From Luzula sylvatica (lineage: Eukaryota; Streptophyta; Magnoliopsida; Poales; Juncaceae), in the NCBI GenBank assembly GCA_946800325.1, contig OX326961.1, forward strand, positions 5,868,655-5,932,654: 64,000 nucleotides of DNA. The letters run 5' to 3'. Shown in pieces: positions 12,768-24,577 of the stretch. The notes under the pieces are model-generated. The model was not told the DNA's origin. It ran no database searches and saw only the letters and a list, made by a program, of their open reading frames with translations. Within the stretch, counting starts at the first letter, position 1. Each line of letters opens with the position of its first letter. The translations under genes were made by a program, and so were the position numbers.

Positions 12768-12797
12768 ATTTTGAGGGGCATAGTATAATTATCCTGT

Positions 12798-13268
12798 TGT
12801 ATTTAACCTGCAAACTCTCCACAAAATTTTCTTTTGAAAGTGCAAATATCATATTTATACTTTCAAATATCAAATTACATCAAATTTCTCCCTACAAAAT
12901 AACAAAATTCTTCAAATCGTTAATTACTGCCTAAGTTTGTAAAATCAGTATGAGTTTTTACTAAAATAGTGTCTTGATTTATAATATGTATGGTAAAAGA
13001 CGAAACTAACCTTCTTCTTTATAAATGCACCACATCGTAGCTTATATCCAGATATAAGAATTTTTTTTCCAATTTTCCCGGGATAAAATAGGGACAAATT
13101 TATGTCCCCCAATTTTTTGAAAAAAAATATATTACTAAAATCAAATTAAAGTAATAATATTGGCAATAATATGAATAGGAATATCTGACTTAATTAAAAA
13201 AAATGTACATTTTTTTTAAGAAAAATAAAATACTTTTTGAAAGGGGGATCAAATGTATTCGCACATTT
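12798..13268 (-). repeat. Dispersed repeat, copy 2 (inverted relative to 1908-2335)
   Basis: Reverse-complement match to 1908-2335 across its length with scattered substitutions and small indels. In this copy the position corresponding to the Helitron A insertion (near GGGGGATCAAATGTATTCGC) is empty. Confidence 0.7.
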
Positions 13269-16009
13269 TATAATTTTTTATTTTTTAAATGAAGTATTTT
13301 TTGTAACTCCGTTATATATACTCGTTGAGTAATTATATTTTTCATTTTAACACGATAGTTCAATTCAAGTCGAGCTCAACGAATAAGTCTTCTTTTTGTT
13401 TTTAGTTTTATTAATTAAAAAAAAATTGGAAGAGGACAAAAAAGAAGATAAAAGATAGAACTGTAATATTTTCTTCTTCTTGAAATAAACCAATACCAAA
13501 AGGACACGTGTCTTCTAGTATTAAATATTAATCATGTAGAAAAGTAAAATGATGACGTGTCATTTAATATTAAATTAGTGTGTTTAAAAGGAAAAATGTA
13601 CTAGGATTAGGAAGCCGTTTCATAATTCATAATATAATTATTTTCTTGATTGGTAAAATTTTCTCTCAAAGCAAATATGGAAGTTAGCATTTTAGCGAAA
13701 CGGGCCTCAAAATTTCACTCAAAGCAATTTGAATCATAAAGGCCCAAAGTTTACTACAATTGAGAATCATTTTGGTCAAATTGGGTTGAATTAAGACATT
13801 GTTTAAGCATAAATGCTCAATTGAGGGTGAATTTTGACTGAAATTGTATAAATTTTCGGATTAATTGTAGAGTTAGCCTCAAATGCAAGAATTCAGGGTT
13901 GCAATTGCGAGAAGATACTTGAATCTGTACCATGGTTATATCACTGATATTCTTTTTTATTTATGCACTAAAATATTTGGTTCATCGATATGGTAAACGT
14001 CTACATTAGTTGATAAAATATTTACGCAATTATGACTCATACCGACATCCTCCTCCAAAATATGAAATATCATGAATATCCCTACGAAACATGAAATGTC
14101 ACGTATACCGCTATTTTAGATGTGATTTTCGTTATTGCATGTTATTGCGATGCAATTGCATTGCTATTTAATTGACTGCATATTGAATCCAAGAATGATA
14201 TATTCACACTGACACAAAATTTTAGGACTGATAATATTCTAAATATTTTATTGATACGATGTAACACGATACATTGACGTTGAACATGATGTCAGACAAG
14301 CCCTTGAGCATTTTTGTGAAAATTAGAAGAGAAAATGTATTGAGGATATTCTTATGTGTTGTATTGTAGGGATATGTATGATATTTCATGTTTCAGAGGG
14401 TATATGTGAAATTCTGCATTAAATATTTGATACTTCTATAAGTTGATGTACACAATTGAGTATGAGCCAATCCTCTACTTCCAATATAATCGTCATAAAC
14501 AAAATAGTTTTGTTTATTTTCATTTTTTGTTACTCATGTTTTAACTTTGATTTTTTTTTAAGGCATAGAACAAATGGACCCTCCGTTCTAATTGGGACCT
14601 GTGATAAAAAAGGCGACTCTCGTCTCTTTTTTTTCACAAATGAAAAGAATCTCTCTCTAGAAACGATGTTGAATAAAACAACAATAATATAACATCAAGA
14701 AAATAAATTAGTCAATTTTATAAACAAATCACAGTCTGTTCGACAAAATAACTGTACAGTAGCTATTATTTATTCCATATAAATCACCATATATTGACGA
14801 ATTTCTATTTTGTAAGTCATATAATTCCTTTCCTACATTAAAAAATTAATAAAAATATATATTTATTTTCATAATTAACAAATTCATTAATATATTGAAA
14901 AATGCAGATATATCCTGGCCATCGATTTGTAATGTCTCCTTCACATTTGTAAATCGCAGAGTTCCTTCCAGCTCGAATCGCTCCAGCAACGTTACAGCTA
15001 AATTTAAAAAAATAAGAAAAGATAAAATTACCTAAATGTGTAGGTAGGATCTACGTGGTTCTTTTGCTGATATCATTACCCAAATTTTAATCACAACAAA
15101 TAAAAATTGTAAATTTTTTTAAAATATATTATAAATTCAAATACGTACATCTATGCAATTAAAGAATGAAAATTGGAGGCAACGAACTAATTACAACTTC
15201 AACCTAAAAAAATAATGGAATATTATGTATATCGAGATGGTATAAAGTTGCTTTTTTCAAAAATATCGATTATTCTGCACAGATTAAAATACAGCTAGCA
15301 AAACCGAGATAAAATGGATAAGCGAAATTAATATAGATATGTATACATAAAGTTGCTTCTTTCATTATATGTTGTATTTAATATAAATTTATTTACTTGT
15401 TGTTGACCAACAATATTACTATTTTAATACATCAATAATTTATGGAATGAAATGTAAGTATATATTTTATGTAACTTTTTATTTTAAAATAATGAGACAG
15501 TCAATGAGTAGTATAATATATTTTCTTTATTTGTTAATGTGAAATAATCAAATATATGCATATAAAATGAATTCGAAATTATTCAACACAATGGTAAGTA
15601 TACATTAAGAAATATATGATTGCCACGCGTCTAACAGGCTGTCTCGTGTGCAGAGGAAAAGAAGACAAATCCATCCAGCTCATCTCACATAACATATTTA
15701 TAGAAATATTCATAGGTGGTGGAATATCAAGAATTCATTTTTAATATTTTCTTAACTCATTTTGGCATAAACGATACATCATTTAGAAATATAATACATG
15801 TACAAATTATAAAATATGATCTCTACAACACTCCATTTTAGATGGCAAATAAGAAATAATACTCTTAAATTAGTATTGGATCTATTCATCTATTTTTGTA
15901 CGTTATGATTTTTTTAAGAGCAATACAAGGAGATCTTTAATAGTCTTAAATCTTAATCATCAACATATGAGGAGAAGGCGACACGTGTAAAAAAAATGTT
16001 AGATATAAT
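13269..16009. other. A+T-rich interval with no recognisable gene
   Basis: Only short ORFs, all in T-rich or A-rich sequence. No motifs of transposases, kinases or RNA genes were seen. Confidence 0.5.
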
Positions 16010-16375
16010 GGGAGGTACATTTGCTTTTTTAGTCCCTTATTTTTGTCATTTTTCAATTTTAATCATTTTTGGATAAATTTGCTTTTTAGCCCTTATTTCT
16101 TCATTTTTTAATTTTGATCTTTTTTGGGTAAATTTTTTTTTTACCCCATTGTTTTCTCTTTTTCGATTTTGGTCCTTTTTTGGGAGGTACATTTGCTTTT
16201 TAGCCCCCTATTTTTTCATTTTTCAATTTTGATCCTTTTTGGCTAAATTCCCTTTTTAGCCCTTATTTTTTCATTTTTCATTTTTCATTTTTATTCCTTT
16301 TTGGGTAAATTTTTTTTTTACCCCATTTTTTTTCCTTTTTCGATTTTGGTCCTTTTTTTGCTTTCCAATTTTTTT
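16010..16375. repeat. T-rich tandem array with TTTTAGCCC units
   Basis: Alternating units of about 60 bp, built on 'ttttagcccttattttttcatttttcaattttgatcc' and 'gggtaaattttttttttacccca', repeat imperfectly about five times; GGGAGGTACATTTGCTTTTT occurs at both 16010 and about 16180. It lies about 430 bp upstream of the Helitron 3' end at 16809, so it is plausibly internal to that element. Confidence 0.75.
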
Positions 16376-16780
16376 ATTTGCTCATTTCTGACGGGTATGT
16401 ATGAAATATTTTAAGTTCAAATTTATACGATATTTCATATAATTTGTCATGTGCCCGTTGTATCTATCTGACACGTTGCGATTTTTTAATGGACCCTTAT
16501 TAATAAATCTATTGACATTAAAGATATTTGCGAATATGTTATGATTATATTAATCGAGTTCGAAAGCATCCGCGCAAATGCTATTTAAACAAATTATATC
16601 AGAAAATAATATCCGTGAAAGATTAATTTCATGAACTTTATGCATCTATTGACATCATGATATTTGCAAATATGTAATGATTAGATTGATATTGTTGAAA
16701 TACAAACACGTAAATCCGCGCGCGTGCTAATTCTATTTAAATAAATTATATAAATAATACGTAAAAGATAAATATGTTGT

Positions 16781-16809
16781 CCCGCGCAATTGCGCAGGAA
16801 CAAAGCTAA
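16781..16809 (+). mobile_element. Helitron 3' terminus (CTAA type)
   Basis: Palindromic core GCGCAATTGCGC (16784-16795) inside CCC...AGG, then AACAAAG, CTAA (16806-16809) and T. The hairpin belongs to the same AATT-core subfamily as Helitrons A and B. The 5' end was not found. Confidence 0.7.
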
Positions 16810-16840
16810 TATAATGTAGGAAAATGTTGTACATACACAA

Positions 16841-17062
16841 CTCCCCTCCCCCCCATGCCTTGATGACGTGGATAGCGCTTAACACCTCAAGAATTAACAC
16901 ACAAATACATGATTTAACATCTTAATTTGCGCTTTTATTATCTTATGTTATGGTTAAACACCCAAATAAGATGTTAAATCATAAATTTGTGTGTTAATTC
17001 TTGAGGTGTTAAGCGGTATCCACGTCATCAAGAAGTTGGTGTAGGTTGGGGGGATGTACAAT
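16841..17062. mobile_element. Foldback MITE with long inverted arms
   Basis: The left arm 16861-16924 (TGATGACGTGGATAGCGCTT...) and the right arm 16967-17030 (its reverse complement, ending AAGCGGTATCCACGTCATCA) pair over about 64 bp with few mismatches around a loop of about 42 bp. The C-run/G-run edges (16841-16855, 17046-17053) extend the stem. No coding sequence. A transcript would form a long hairpin, like a small-RNA precursor. Confidence 0.82.
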
Positions 17063-18600
17063 TGTACATCACTACTCTATAATGTAACATATCGCCTCGA
17101 TTGTCGCATTATAATCCTGTAAGAAACTCACTCTCCTTTTTCTTTGATTTTCCACTCCAAATATGTAATTTTGTGCTCTGACGATTAGTGGTTATCTTGT
17201 CGAAATTGCCGAAACAGGGAATCAGACTCGATAGGCAAATGCGTACTCAGACTTCATTAAGCAAGCTCAATGAAATTGGAATGACTCGTAATCCACCTCC
17301 TCGTTACCTTCGACAGAGCCCAACACTCCTAAGGTGAGCGAGTCACCAATTTCTCAAAAATGAGGTACCAAAAACGGTTATTTATTGAATCGATTAGTTT
17401 GTTCTTAATTTTTATTCAGTCCTTGACAGAGTTAGTGAACGAGATATAGCGACACTCCACAAACTCGGATCTAGCAATCCCGAGCAAAAAACCACGCCTC
17501 GACGAGAATACAGCAGCAACTATTTCGGCCGCAGCAAGAGGCCCCTCGAACTCGCACCAAGAACCAGCAAAAAAATGCCCACAAAACAGAACGCCATTGT
17601 TGAGCAAAAATAAGAGCTCATGTCTCGAGAAAGGAGGATCATGCTGCCACCACGACAGCATCAGTCAAAACCAGGACCAGTACTTGCCAGCGGGTCAGCT
17701 TTTTCATACTATCAAAGATCTCTTTCGAACATACTGCAAAAAACCGAGCAATGGAAAGAGTAGAGCTGACCTTTCTATTTATAATTTATAATTTATAATT
17801 TCTAATGGAATTCAAAATAAAGCATGCAAAGAAGGAGAGGAATCGACTTGCATGGGAAATGAAGACTCCTCGGTTCTCACTGGTTGCACTCGGTCTAAAA
17901 ATCGAGTCATAAACCAATGCAAAGAACCCCCTTGATGTACATTCTAAGTGCACATGGCAATTTAAATGTCCATGCCACTTTATTAATTAACCCCACTAAT
18001 GGGCCAAGAACTTAAAAGCCCACAAAACACTAGCAGCTAAACTCCTCTTCTTGGGTCACACAAGTAATGAAAAAGAGACCCCCACAAGCCTACGTGACAA
18101 TCGCAAGAAGAGCTGGTACCCCTGCAACAGAGGATGAGAAACTCTTACGGATGGTACTAACCGAACTGGCAGAGACACACATCGAGGCCATCCATCGATG
18201 CCGCAGCGGAGATTGTTGGGCACCAAGCAATGGACACGGACGAGGAACTCTCCGAGGCGACAACGGATAGGTTGAAGACTTGAAGGATGTTTCGGTGGAT
18301 CAATTAATCTCCGATTATGAAGGTATTTATACTAACTCTAGAGCTAAATTACGTACTAAGGGAACTTTTTTTCTTGAGGGAGAACATAGTTAAAAAAAAA
18401 GCAATATTTAATTCTAATTCTAAAAAATCAACAAGAATTAAAATTCGTTCGAAAGCAGGAGATGGAGAGATACTAACAAAGCCAATTAAGAAAGCTAAGA
18501 CAAATGGTATTTCTAAAGCCGTAAAAAATCAATTAAGCAAAATAACATTATACAAGCTTTAAAAGATGATATCAATAACGAAAAAGAATTGGATGTGCAA
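17063..18600. other. Unassigned interval with GC-richer patches
   Basis: 17200-17760 and 17830-18280 are clearly richer in G+C than the surroundings and read like exon or retroelement remnants. Reading frames are short, however, and I recognise no domain. A 30-bp motif (GTTAGTGAACGAGATATAGC) at 17426 recurs as a tandem repeat at 18607. Possibly captured gene pieces or an LTR-element remnant. Confidence 0.4.
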
Positions 18601-18606
18601 ACGTGT

Positions 18607-18690
18607 GACACTCGAGGTGTTAGTGAACGAGATAGCGACACTCGAGGTCGAAGTGAACGAGATAGCGACCCTCGAGGTGTTAGTGAACGC
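18607..18690. repeat. 30-bp tandem repeat, about three units
   Basis: GACACTCGAG starts at 18607 and 18637 and GACCCTCGAG at 18667, a 30-bp period with the unit core GTTAGTGAACGAGATAGCGA. One isolated, slightly longer unit lies 1.2 kb upstream at 17426-17456. Confidence 0.85.
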
Positions 18691-18905
18691 CATAATTTTA
18701 TTTTTTGTGCAAATCCCATAATTTTATTTATTTTATATTAAATGATAAAATGAAGGGTTTGTGATGGCAAGAAAATGTTTCGGATATTTAATTATTTATT
18801 TTATTTTCAGTATAATTTAATTGTATTGACAACTTTTAATGTTTAGGGTATTTAATGATTTTATGAATTTTGTCGTAATTTTTTTTTGCTTTTGTTATAA
18901 TAATA

Positions 18906-18935
18906 ACTAGCGTTGACCCCCGCACAATTGCGCGG
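18906..18935 (-). mobile_element. Helitron 3' terminus
   Basis: On the minus strand: CCCGCGCAATTGTGCGGG hairpin (18935-18918, one mismatch), spacer, CTAG (18909-18906) and T. The element extends to the right. The 73-bp array beginning near 19255 probably belongs to it. Its 5' end was not found and may lie beyond 25.5 kb. Confidence 0.68.
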
Positions 18936-19254
18936 GTCTGTTGGTTTATTTTTCTTTGTTCTTTGGATATAGTTTGTGTAGTGTTGTGTGTGTATTGTGA
19001 TTGTTGTATATAATTGAAGGAATGTGTATGTGTATATTTTATTTTGGTTTGATTTGTGTGTATTGATGTAAGGATTGAATCGTGTATGTCTTCTGTTTTG
19101 TATGCATTTGAAGATTGAATGGAGAATATCTTTTTTTGGATGAACGTTATGTTTTTTTGGTGTTATATGAAGCTAGCAAAAATAATGACATTGTATGTCA
19201 TTTTCCGATCACGACTAACTTCACTTTTCACTCAAAGGAATAAAAAATTTCTAA

Positions 19255-19430
19255 AAATTTCTATGCCATGAAAACAAAAATAATTTTTTGAGCCTTTATA
19301 TTTGTTTCATTCAGGAAAGACATATTTAAGATTTTATGTCATGAAAATTAAGATAATTTTTTTGGAACTTTATATTTGTTTCACCCATTAAAAACATATT
19401 TGAGATTTTATGCCATGAAAATAAAGATAA
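19255..19430. repeat. 73-bp tandem array, left part
   Basis: A little over two units of the array that resumes at 24488, with motifs TATATTTGTTTCA, GATTTTATGTCATGAAAA and AAGATAA. It stops abruptly at 19430, where the 5-kb Helitron begins. Confidence 0.85.
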
Positions 19431-20159
19431 CTAGTAAAATACCCGCGACTTCGCTACGAATTTTTGAATTTTTTTATCCATACTACAATTCTAATGAATG
19501 TATTTTCACAATAAAAATCCATATAAACATATAAGAAACCCTCAAATTGTTTTTCATGAGAAATTTAAATTACCAAACAGTCTCAATAAAACTGCGAAAT
19601 TTTATTACACTAAAACTATGAAACTTAAAAAATAACCTTGTAAACCTAAAAATATAGAATATACCCATTTAAAATATGAAAATAGCAAAACAAATTATAA
19701 ACCCTGTAAATATAGGATATATCCTTCTAAAATTTTAAAAATCAGAAAATACCCTTACAAATCGGAAAAAAAAATTATGGACCCAAATTGCTGAAATTTA
19801 TCCGCTCATTTCTTTACTGTTAGCACATAAAAAATAATTTGTCCATCAATTAATTAAATTTATAATGTTTTAAATAGTATAAATTAGATGAGATTGTACC
19901 TACAGAGAAAAGAGCGGATCTGGCAAGACTTGAAAAGGCAGCGGATTTCGCAAGCCCCTAAGAAACCAACCTATAGAGAAAAGGCAGCGGATTTGGCGAG
20001 ACTTGAACACGCGGAGAGTTTCGCATGTCTGAATAAAAAAAAAAATCATTAATCTGACAAAAGCATCGAATAAAATAATTCTATTTTAATATTTCTGACT
20101 GAAACCAAATCATACACAATCGAACAAATATTTCAATAAATAGTCAAGAGAAGAAACAT

Positions 20160-22020
20160 AATACATGACACTACCAACGAAGGGACGACCTTACCGGTAA
20201 GACATAAGACTTCAATGGTACCAATGGCTCAAACCAGCTCATACTCTATCACCACATTGCTCCAGTACGATACCTTGGTTGCATAAAATCAATTAACAAT
20301 ATAAGGAAATTTTCGAATTATTCAGAAAAAGATATTTTTTAAAATAAATATTTACCACCAATTCCCTTGGTTTGAGCAGCAAGGACTTCCAAGATGGAGC
20401 CTGATTCTTTCAGTTCAAGGATTGTTTGAAGATGGCATTTGCTTTTCAGATGTAATAATAAGAAGATATCAATCACTGCATATGACAGCCTAATAGGGAA
20501 AAAATATACAAATGAACATCATAAATGAAAATTTTAATTGCAGATTCATCATCTAATTGCCAAATCTAAATGAACCAACTCACCAGAAATTAAACCAACA
20601 TTGCAACTGATAAAATACTGAAATCGCATCCAATCTGCACAACTTCAAAACAAAACTGGGACTTCTTTGCATCCCCAGCTCATAGACAAATGCGGTGATT
20701 TTGTCAGCGACGATCCAAATAATATCTACAAAGGATATTTTGGACATGTGATTTACAATACCGAGTATTTGACTTGAATAATAACCGCAAAATTTGCAAT
20801 TTCAATCTTTTATAAGCTTTTTTCATTTGAAACAAAATTACGTCTTACCCCCTGAAAATCACAAAATTATTTTCAATGTGTTTCCAACCTTATTGGATCC
20901 AAGAAAATATTCTGGAAAGGATATTTTGGACATGTGATTTACAATACCGAGTATTTGACTTGAATAATAACCGCAAAATTTGCAATTTCAATCTTTTATA
21001 AGCTTTTTTCATTTGAAACAAAATTACGTCTTACCCCCTGAAAATCACAAAATTATTTTCAATGTGTTTCCAACCTTATTGGATCCAAGAAAATATTCTG
21101 GAAATAAAATGAACGTGTTTTTTTAAGGCCCACACTCCTTTTCGAAGATTTTTGCTACAATATATAAACTTTTTATAAGCCTGAAAAGGTTCCAAAATTA
21201 GAGTTATTCCCTTACCCCCTCATTTCATCGAACACTTACCTTGCATCCTCCAGTTCCACCATCAAACAATGCAATTATCATGTTATTAGTTTCCACATTA
21301 GACTTTAAACCGGGTTCGTAAATATATTTGTTGCGTCCTTAAAAAAAAATACTTATGTTAAAACATAAACAAGAGAGTTATATACTCACTCCGTCTTTTT
21401 CATTTCATCAATAGTCTTAAAGAATCTAATAAATAACCAACCATTGAGGAACAACCAATCATGTGCAAACAATAATTTTCATTACGGCAATTCAGTAATT
21501 TGCCATCTATGATCTATCGCTAAATCCTTCTTTGCTTCGGTTATACAAGCATTATATTGCAAGATCAAGTTAGAATAATGTTCAAATTTTGTATTGAAAG
21601 AGAAAACTTTTCTGTTCGTGAGTAGCAAATATTGAGCCTCTTTCGCACAAGGTTTCGAGGAGTGATGCAAATAATTCTGAATCAGGGATAATTTTGAAAA
21701 TTTCAAGATTGTGGAATTTTTTTTTTTAAAATAGACAAATAAACATCATAAATGAAAAAATTAAATGCAAATTCATTATCTAATTGATGAAACCCAAATC
21801 TAAATGAACCAACTCACCAGAAATTGAGACAACATTCCAACGGGTAAAATACTGAAATTGAGCGACAGAAAATATCAAAAGTTAGCAACAAAAAAAATCC
21901 CAAAGAAAGAACAAAAATCAGAGAAGAAAAGAAAATTGGAGAAAACGTAATAACTATACCTGGAGTACCAATACCTGGAGTAGCATAGTTCTCATCTCGC
22001 AGGAAGGTCACGGCTGCGTC
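20160..22020 (-). pseudogene. Captured multi-exon gene fragment, family not recognised
   Basis: Several minus-strand blocks look like exons with splice borders. They are about 21715-21482 (SLIQNYLHHSSKPCAKEA in one frame), 21335-21243 (NKYIYEPGLKSN, then IIALFDGGTGGCK, donor GTAAGT), 20730-20640 (ADKITAFVYELGMQRS), 20487-20357 (LQTILELKESGSILEVLAAQ, donor GTAAAT) and 20283-20248 (GIVLEQCGDRV then stop). The last two join in phase. Order and orientation agree with one gene whose leader would be near 22.0-22.4 kb, inside the Helitron and on its strand. I cannot name the protein. Frameshifts between blocks make a functional product unlikely. Confidence 0.5.
20731..21102. repeat. 186-bp tandem duplication (two units)
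   Basis: AAGGATATTTTGGACATG starts at 20731 and 20917, and the two 186-bp units are practically identical. The duplication is internal to the 5-kb Helitron, between two exon-like blocks, and appears recent. Confidence 0.92.
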
Positions 22021-22373
22021 TCACAGTGGAGAAACGATGCGATTAGAGGTTTCTTTCTATCTTTCTGGCGCAACTCAAGGCTAGAGTTTTCTCTTATCTC
22101 AGGCGGCAGCCAAGATTATCGCCCATCAGCGTCAAAGAACTCGGCAGAGGACAGCAAAAGAGGCTCTGTCGCGGCTAGCGCTAGGTTTTTTAAACTCGTG
22201 CGGCTTTGGAGATTCTTTGACTCGACAGGGGACGGCAAGAAATGAGGCGGCGAAGATTCTCGGGAGAAAAAAATGAAAATGGTTCTTTGAGAGAGACACA
22301 GAAAAGAAAAAAGATAATTGGAAGAGGAAAGGCTGCTTCGCTTGGGAGACATTCCCAAAAAAAAGGGAGCATA

Positions 22374-22480
22374 TATGGAACCAATAAGTTTAGGCACCAC
22401 GCGTTCAACACCCCGCAGTTACCCCGCTGCTTACGTGTCAAGCACAGCTTCATGCCACGTCAGTTTGCAGAAAAAAGCCA
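22374..22480. repeat. Inverted-repeat arm, left (partner 23965-24080)
   Basis: GGAACCAATAAGTTTAGGCACC and the following ACCCCGC.. and CGTGTCA.. blocks match the reverse complement of 23965-24080 (CTAAAATTATTGGAACC) with moderate divergence. The arms flank about 1.5 kb of GC-richer DNA in the 5-kb Helitron. Confidence 0.6.
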
Positions 22481-23827
22481 GAAAAGCTTCTATCGCCTAA
22501 AATCCTAAACCCGATAGTATTCGAATCCGGACCCGATAGTGGGTACATAAGGAAACCGACCTCGAAATCACGAAATCACACGAAGAAAAAGAAACACAGA
22601 GACGATCGCTTATCTCCGTGTACTGTGTTGGTCGTCTTCTTCCTTTCCTCACCATTGATTCCGCGGCCTCGTCTGTTGGTTGATTTCTCTAACTGTCCAC
22701 TTCTCGTATTGATTTAATTCTGTTCCGCCTAGATATCTTAATACTCTGTTCTCTGTCCGCCTTAAGATTTTGATCCGCCCAGATCTCTTCTCTCTCAATA
22801 CTTTGTTCCATCCATATCTCTTACTCTTGATACTCTGTTCCGAGATCTCCAACTCGTTCAATACTTGTTGAGTTGATTTTATAAGAATAGGGTGCTTTTT
22901 CAAAAGCTGGGTTTGACCATGATTTGGATTATAAATTTACATGTAGTCATATTATTGTATTTTTGTTGTGAGTTCAGATTTTTGTTGTAATTTCGTGATG
23001 ATGTAGATGAATTCTTTCATTCCTATTTCTTCGATTTTTTGTTATGATTTTGTTGTAGTTTTGTAGATTTTTCCTATAAATTTGCTACGGGTAATCATAC
23101 TTCTATATACAATTTGTGTTGGTTTTTTTCTTAACATAATAGATGATATTCATAGGTACAAACTCTTATCATGTGTGATAAAGATTCATGCAACATTAAT
23201 AATCCCAAGAAATGAACGAAAACTAATATATATTTTCAAGTATTTTAATTTCAATACAAAAAGCTACAATATACACAAAATTTCAAATAGATAATCATAA
23301 ACCGGTTACATGCACACATATCATAAAATTTACACCATTTCAAATCAATAATCCTAAACCAGATATGCTCGTCGGAGATTCCAAAGCAAGCCCTTCACTA
23401 TTCCAGTGCTCAGCTAAGTATCCGAATCACCACCAGGCGGTTTCACGACCTAGGAAATCAAGAACTGGAATTTCGTTTCCGCTCCACCAACTTGAGCAAT
23501 TAAATCCTTTCGACCGTCCTCAACACTGCAAAATCGAGTTACTAAATTTCTTGCAAATCTGCAGCCACAAATGACACATATACGAACATCAGCAATCGAG
23601 CTGAACAGATTCACATCTGAATTCAAGTGAAAATGTCTGTTCATTGACCTCTCTTCATCCAAATCCCAATTAGTTCGAGGTTCTTACAAACTCGAATCTC
23701 TATGGTCAAGCAAAACCGACTCGACCCCTGGGTATGGAAGTTTCCGGATTCGGTAGAAATGGGAGAAGAGAAGAGGACCGAAGCGAAATGAAAAAGATCG
23801 AGGGCGGCAAAGATAGAGAAGGCGATG

Positions 23828-23850
23828 AGAGAGAGAGAGAGAGAGAGAGA
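23828..23850. repeat. (GA)n microsatellite
   Basis: Run of GA dinucleotides in a GC-richer stretch of the 5-kb Helitron. Open frames through it are caused by the repeat. Confidence 0.85.
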
Positions 23851-23964
23851 GTCCGTATTTCCTTTTTTTCCCAATCTTTCCTGCCCGACTCATTGATTTA
23901 TACGCTGAAAGATTTTGTTTTTATTGGGTGCGATATAAACGGATTTTAAGGCATAACGGGTGCA

Positions 23965-24080
23965 TACCAATATTTACTATTTTTCACACTGACATGGCAG
24001 GGACGTATGTTCCACATCAGCCAGCGGGGTAGGTGCGGGATTTTTTATGCGGGGTGCCTAAAATTATTGGAACCCCCCAG
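23965..24080. repeat. Inverted-repeat arm, right (partner 22374-22480)
   Basis: The reverse complement aligns with 22374-22480. It is followed directly by the 13-bp-stem hairpin at 24071-24111. Confidence 0.6.
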
Positions 24081-24111
24081 ATCCACTCCCGCATCCACGA
24101 TCTGGGGGGTT
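24071..24111. other. Perfect 13-bp hairpin
   Basis: AACCCCCCAGATC (24071-24083) pairs perfectly with GATCTGGGGGGTT (24099-24111) around a 15-nt loop. About 180 bp further on, TTTCCCCCCAACCCA and TGGGTTTGGGGGGAA (24287-24335) form a second C-run/G-run hairpin. Together they look like the ends of a small element within the Helitron. Confidence 0.75.
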
Positions 24112-24470
24112 TTGATTCGCCTCCCCAATTTGTGTATCCAAGATTGTATTAACCATCAATTAAAATTTTTAATTTTTGTTAATAAATAGTACAATTGAAT
24201 TAACCGTTAATTAACTTTGAATTAGTCGTTAATTAAAATTTGAATTAACCATCAATTGAATTTTTTGGGTGCAATTTGGGGATGGGAATTTCCCCCCAAC
24301 CCATATCGTGGGTGCGGGAGTGGGTTTGGGGGGAAGAGTAAAATTTCCCAAAAAAAAAAGAGACGCTTGGTTTTGTGATGAGACAGTATAATTTACGGCT
24401 GGTGAATGAAAGCGTTAAAATTATATGAGAATGATGACGTGGCATTGTATTAGTGCAGTAAAGTGTTTGT

Positions 24471-24577
24471 AAAATTTTATAGTAGGATTAATTGTTTGGA
24501 CATTTATATTTGTTTCATCCATGAAAATTTTATAGTAGGATTAATTGTTTGGACATTTATATTTGTTTCATCCATGA
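24471..24577. repeat. 53-bp duplication across the Helitron/array junction
   Basis: AAAATTTTATAGTAGGATTA starts at 24471 and 24524. Each unit contains the last 17 bp of the Helitron 5' end plus part of an array unit. The junction therefore duplicated after insertion, most simply by unequal exchange or slippage. Confidence 0.85.

Larger units (their letters stand above)
19431..24487 (-). mobile_element. 5-kb Helitron inserted in the 73-bp array
   Basis: On the minus strand the 5' end is TCCTACTATAAAATTTTACA (24487 leftward). The 3' end is a CGTAGCGAAGTCGCG hairpin region, GGTATTTTA and CTAG (19434-19431), followed by T. Removing 19431-24487 rejoins AAAGATAA with TTAATTGTTTGG, restoring a near-normal array unit, which supports both borders. 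It has no Rep/helicase. It carries a multi-exon gene fragment on its own strand (20160-22020), a 186-bp duplication, an inverted-repeat pair and GC-richer promoter-like DNA at 22.0-23.95 kb. Confidence 0.82.
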
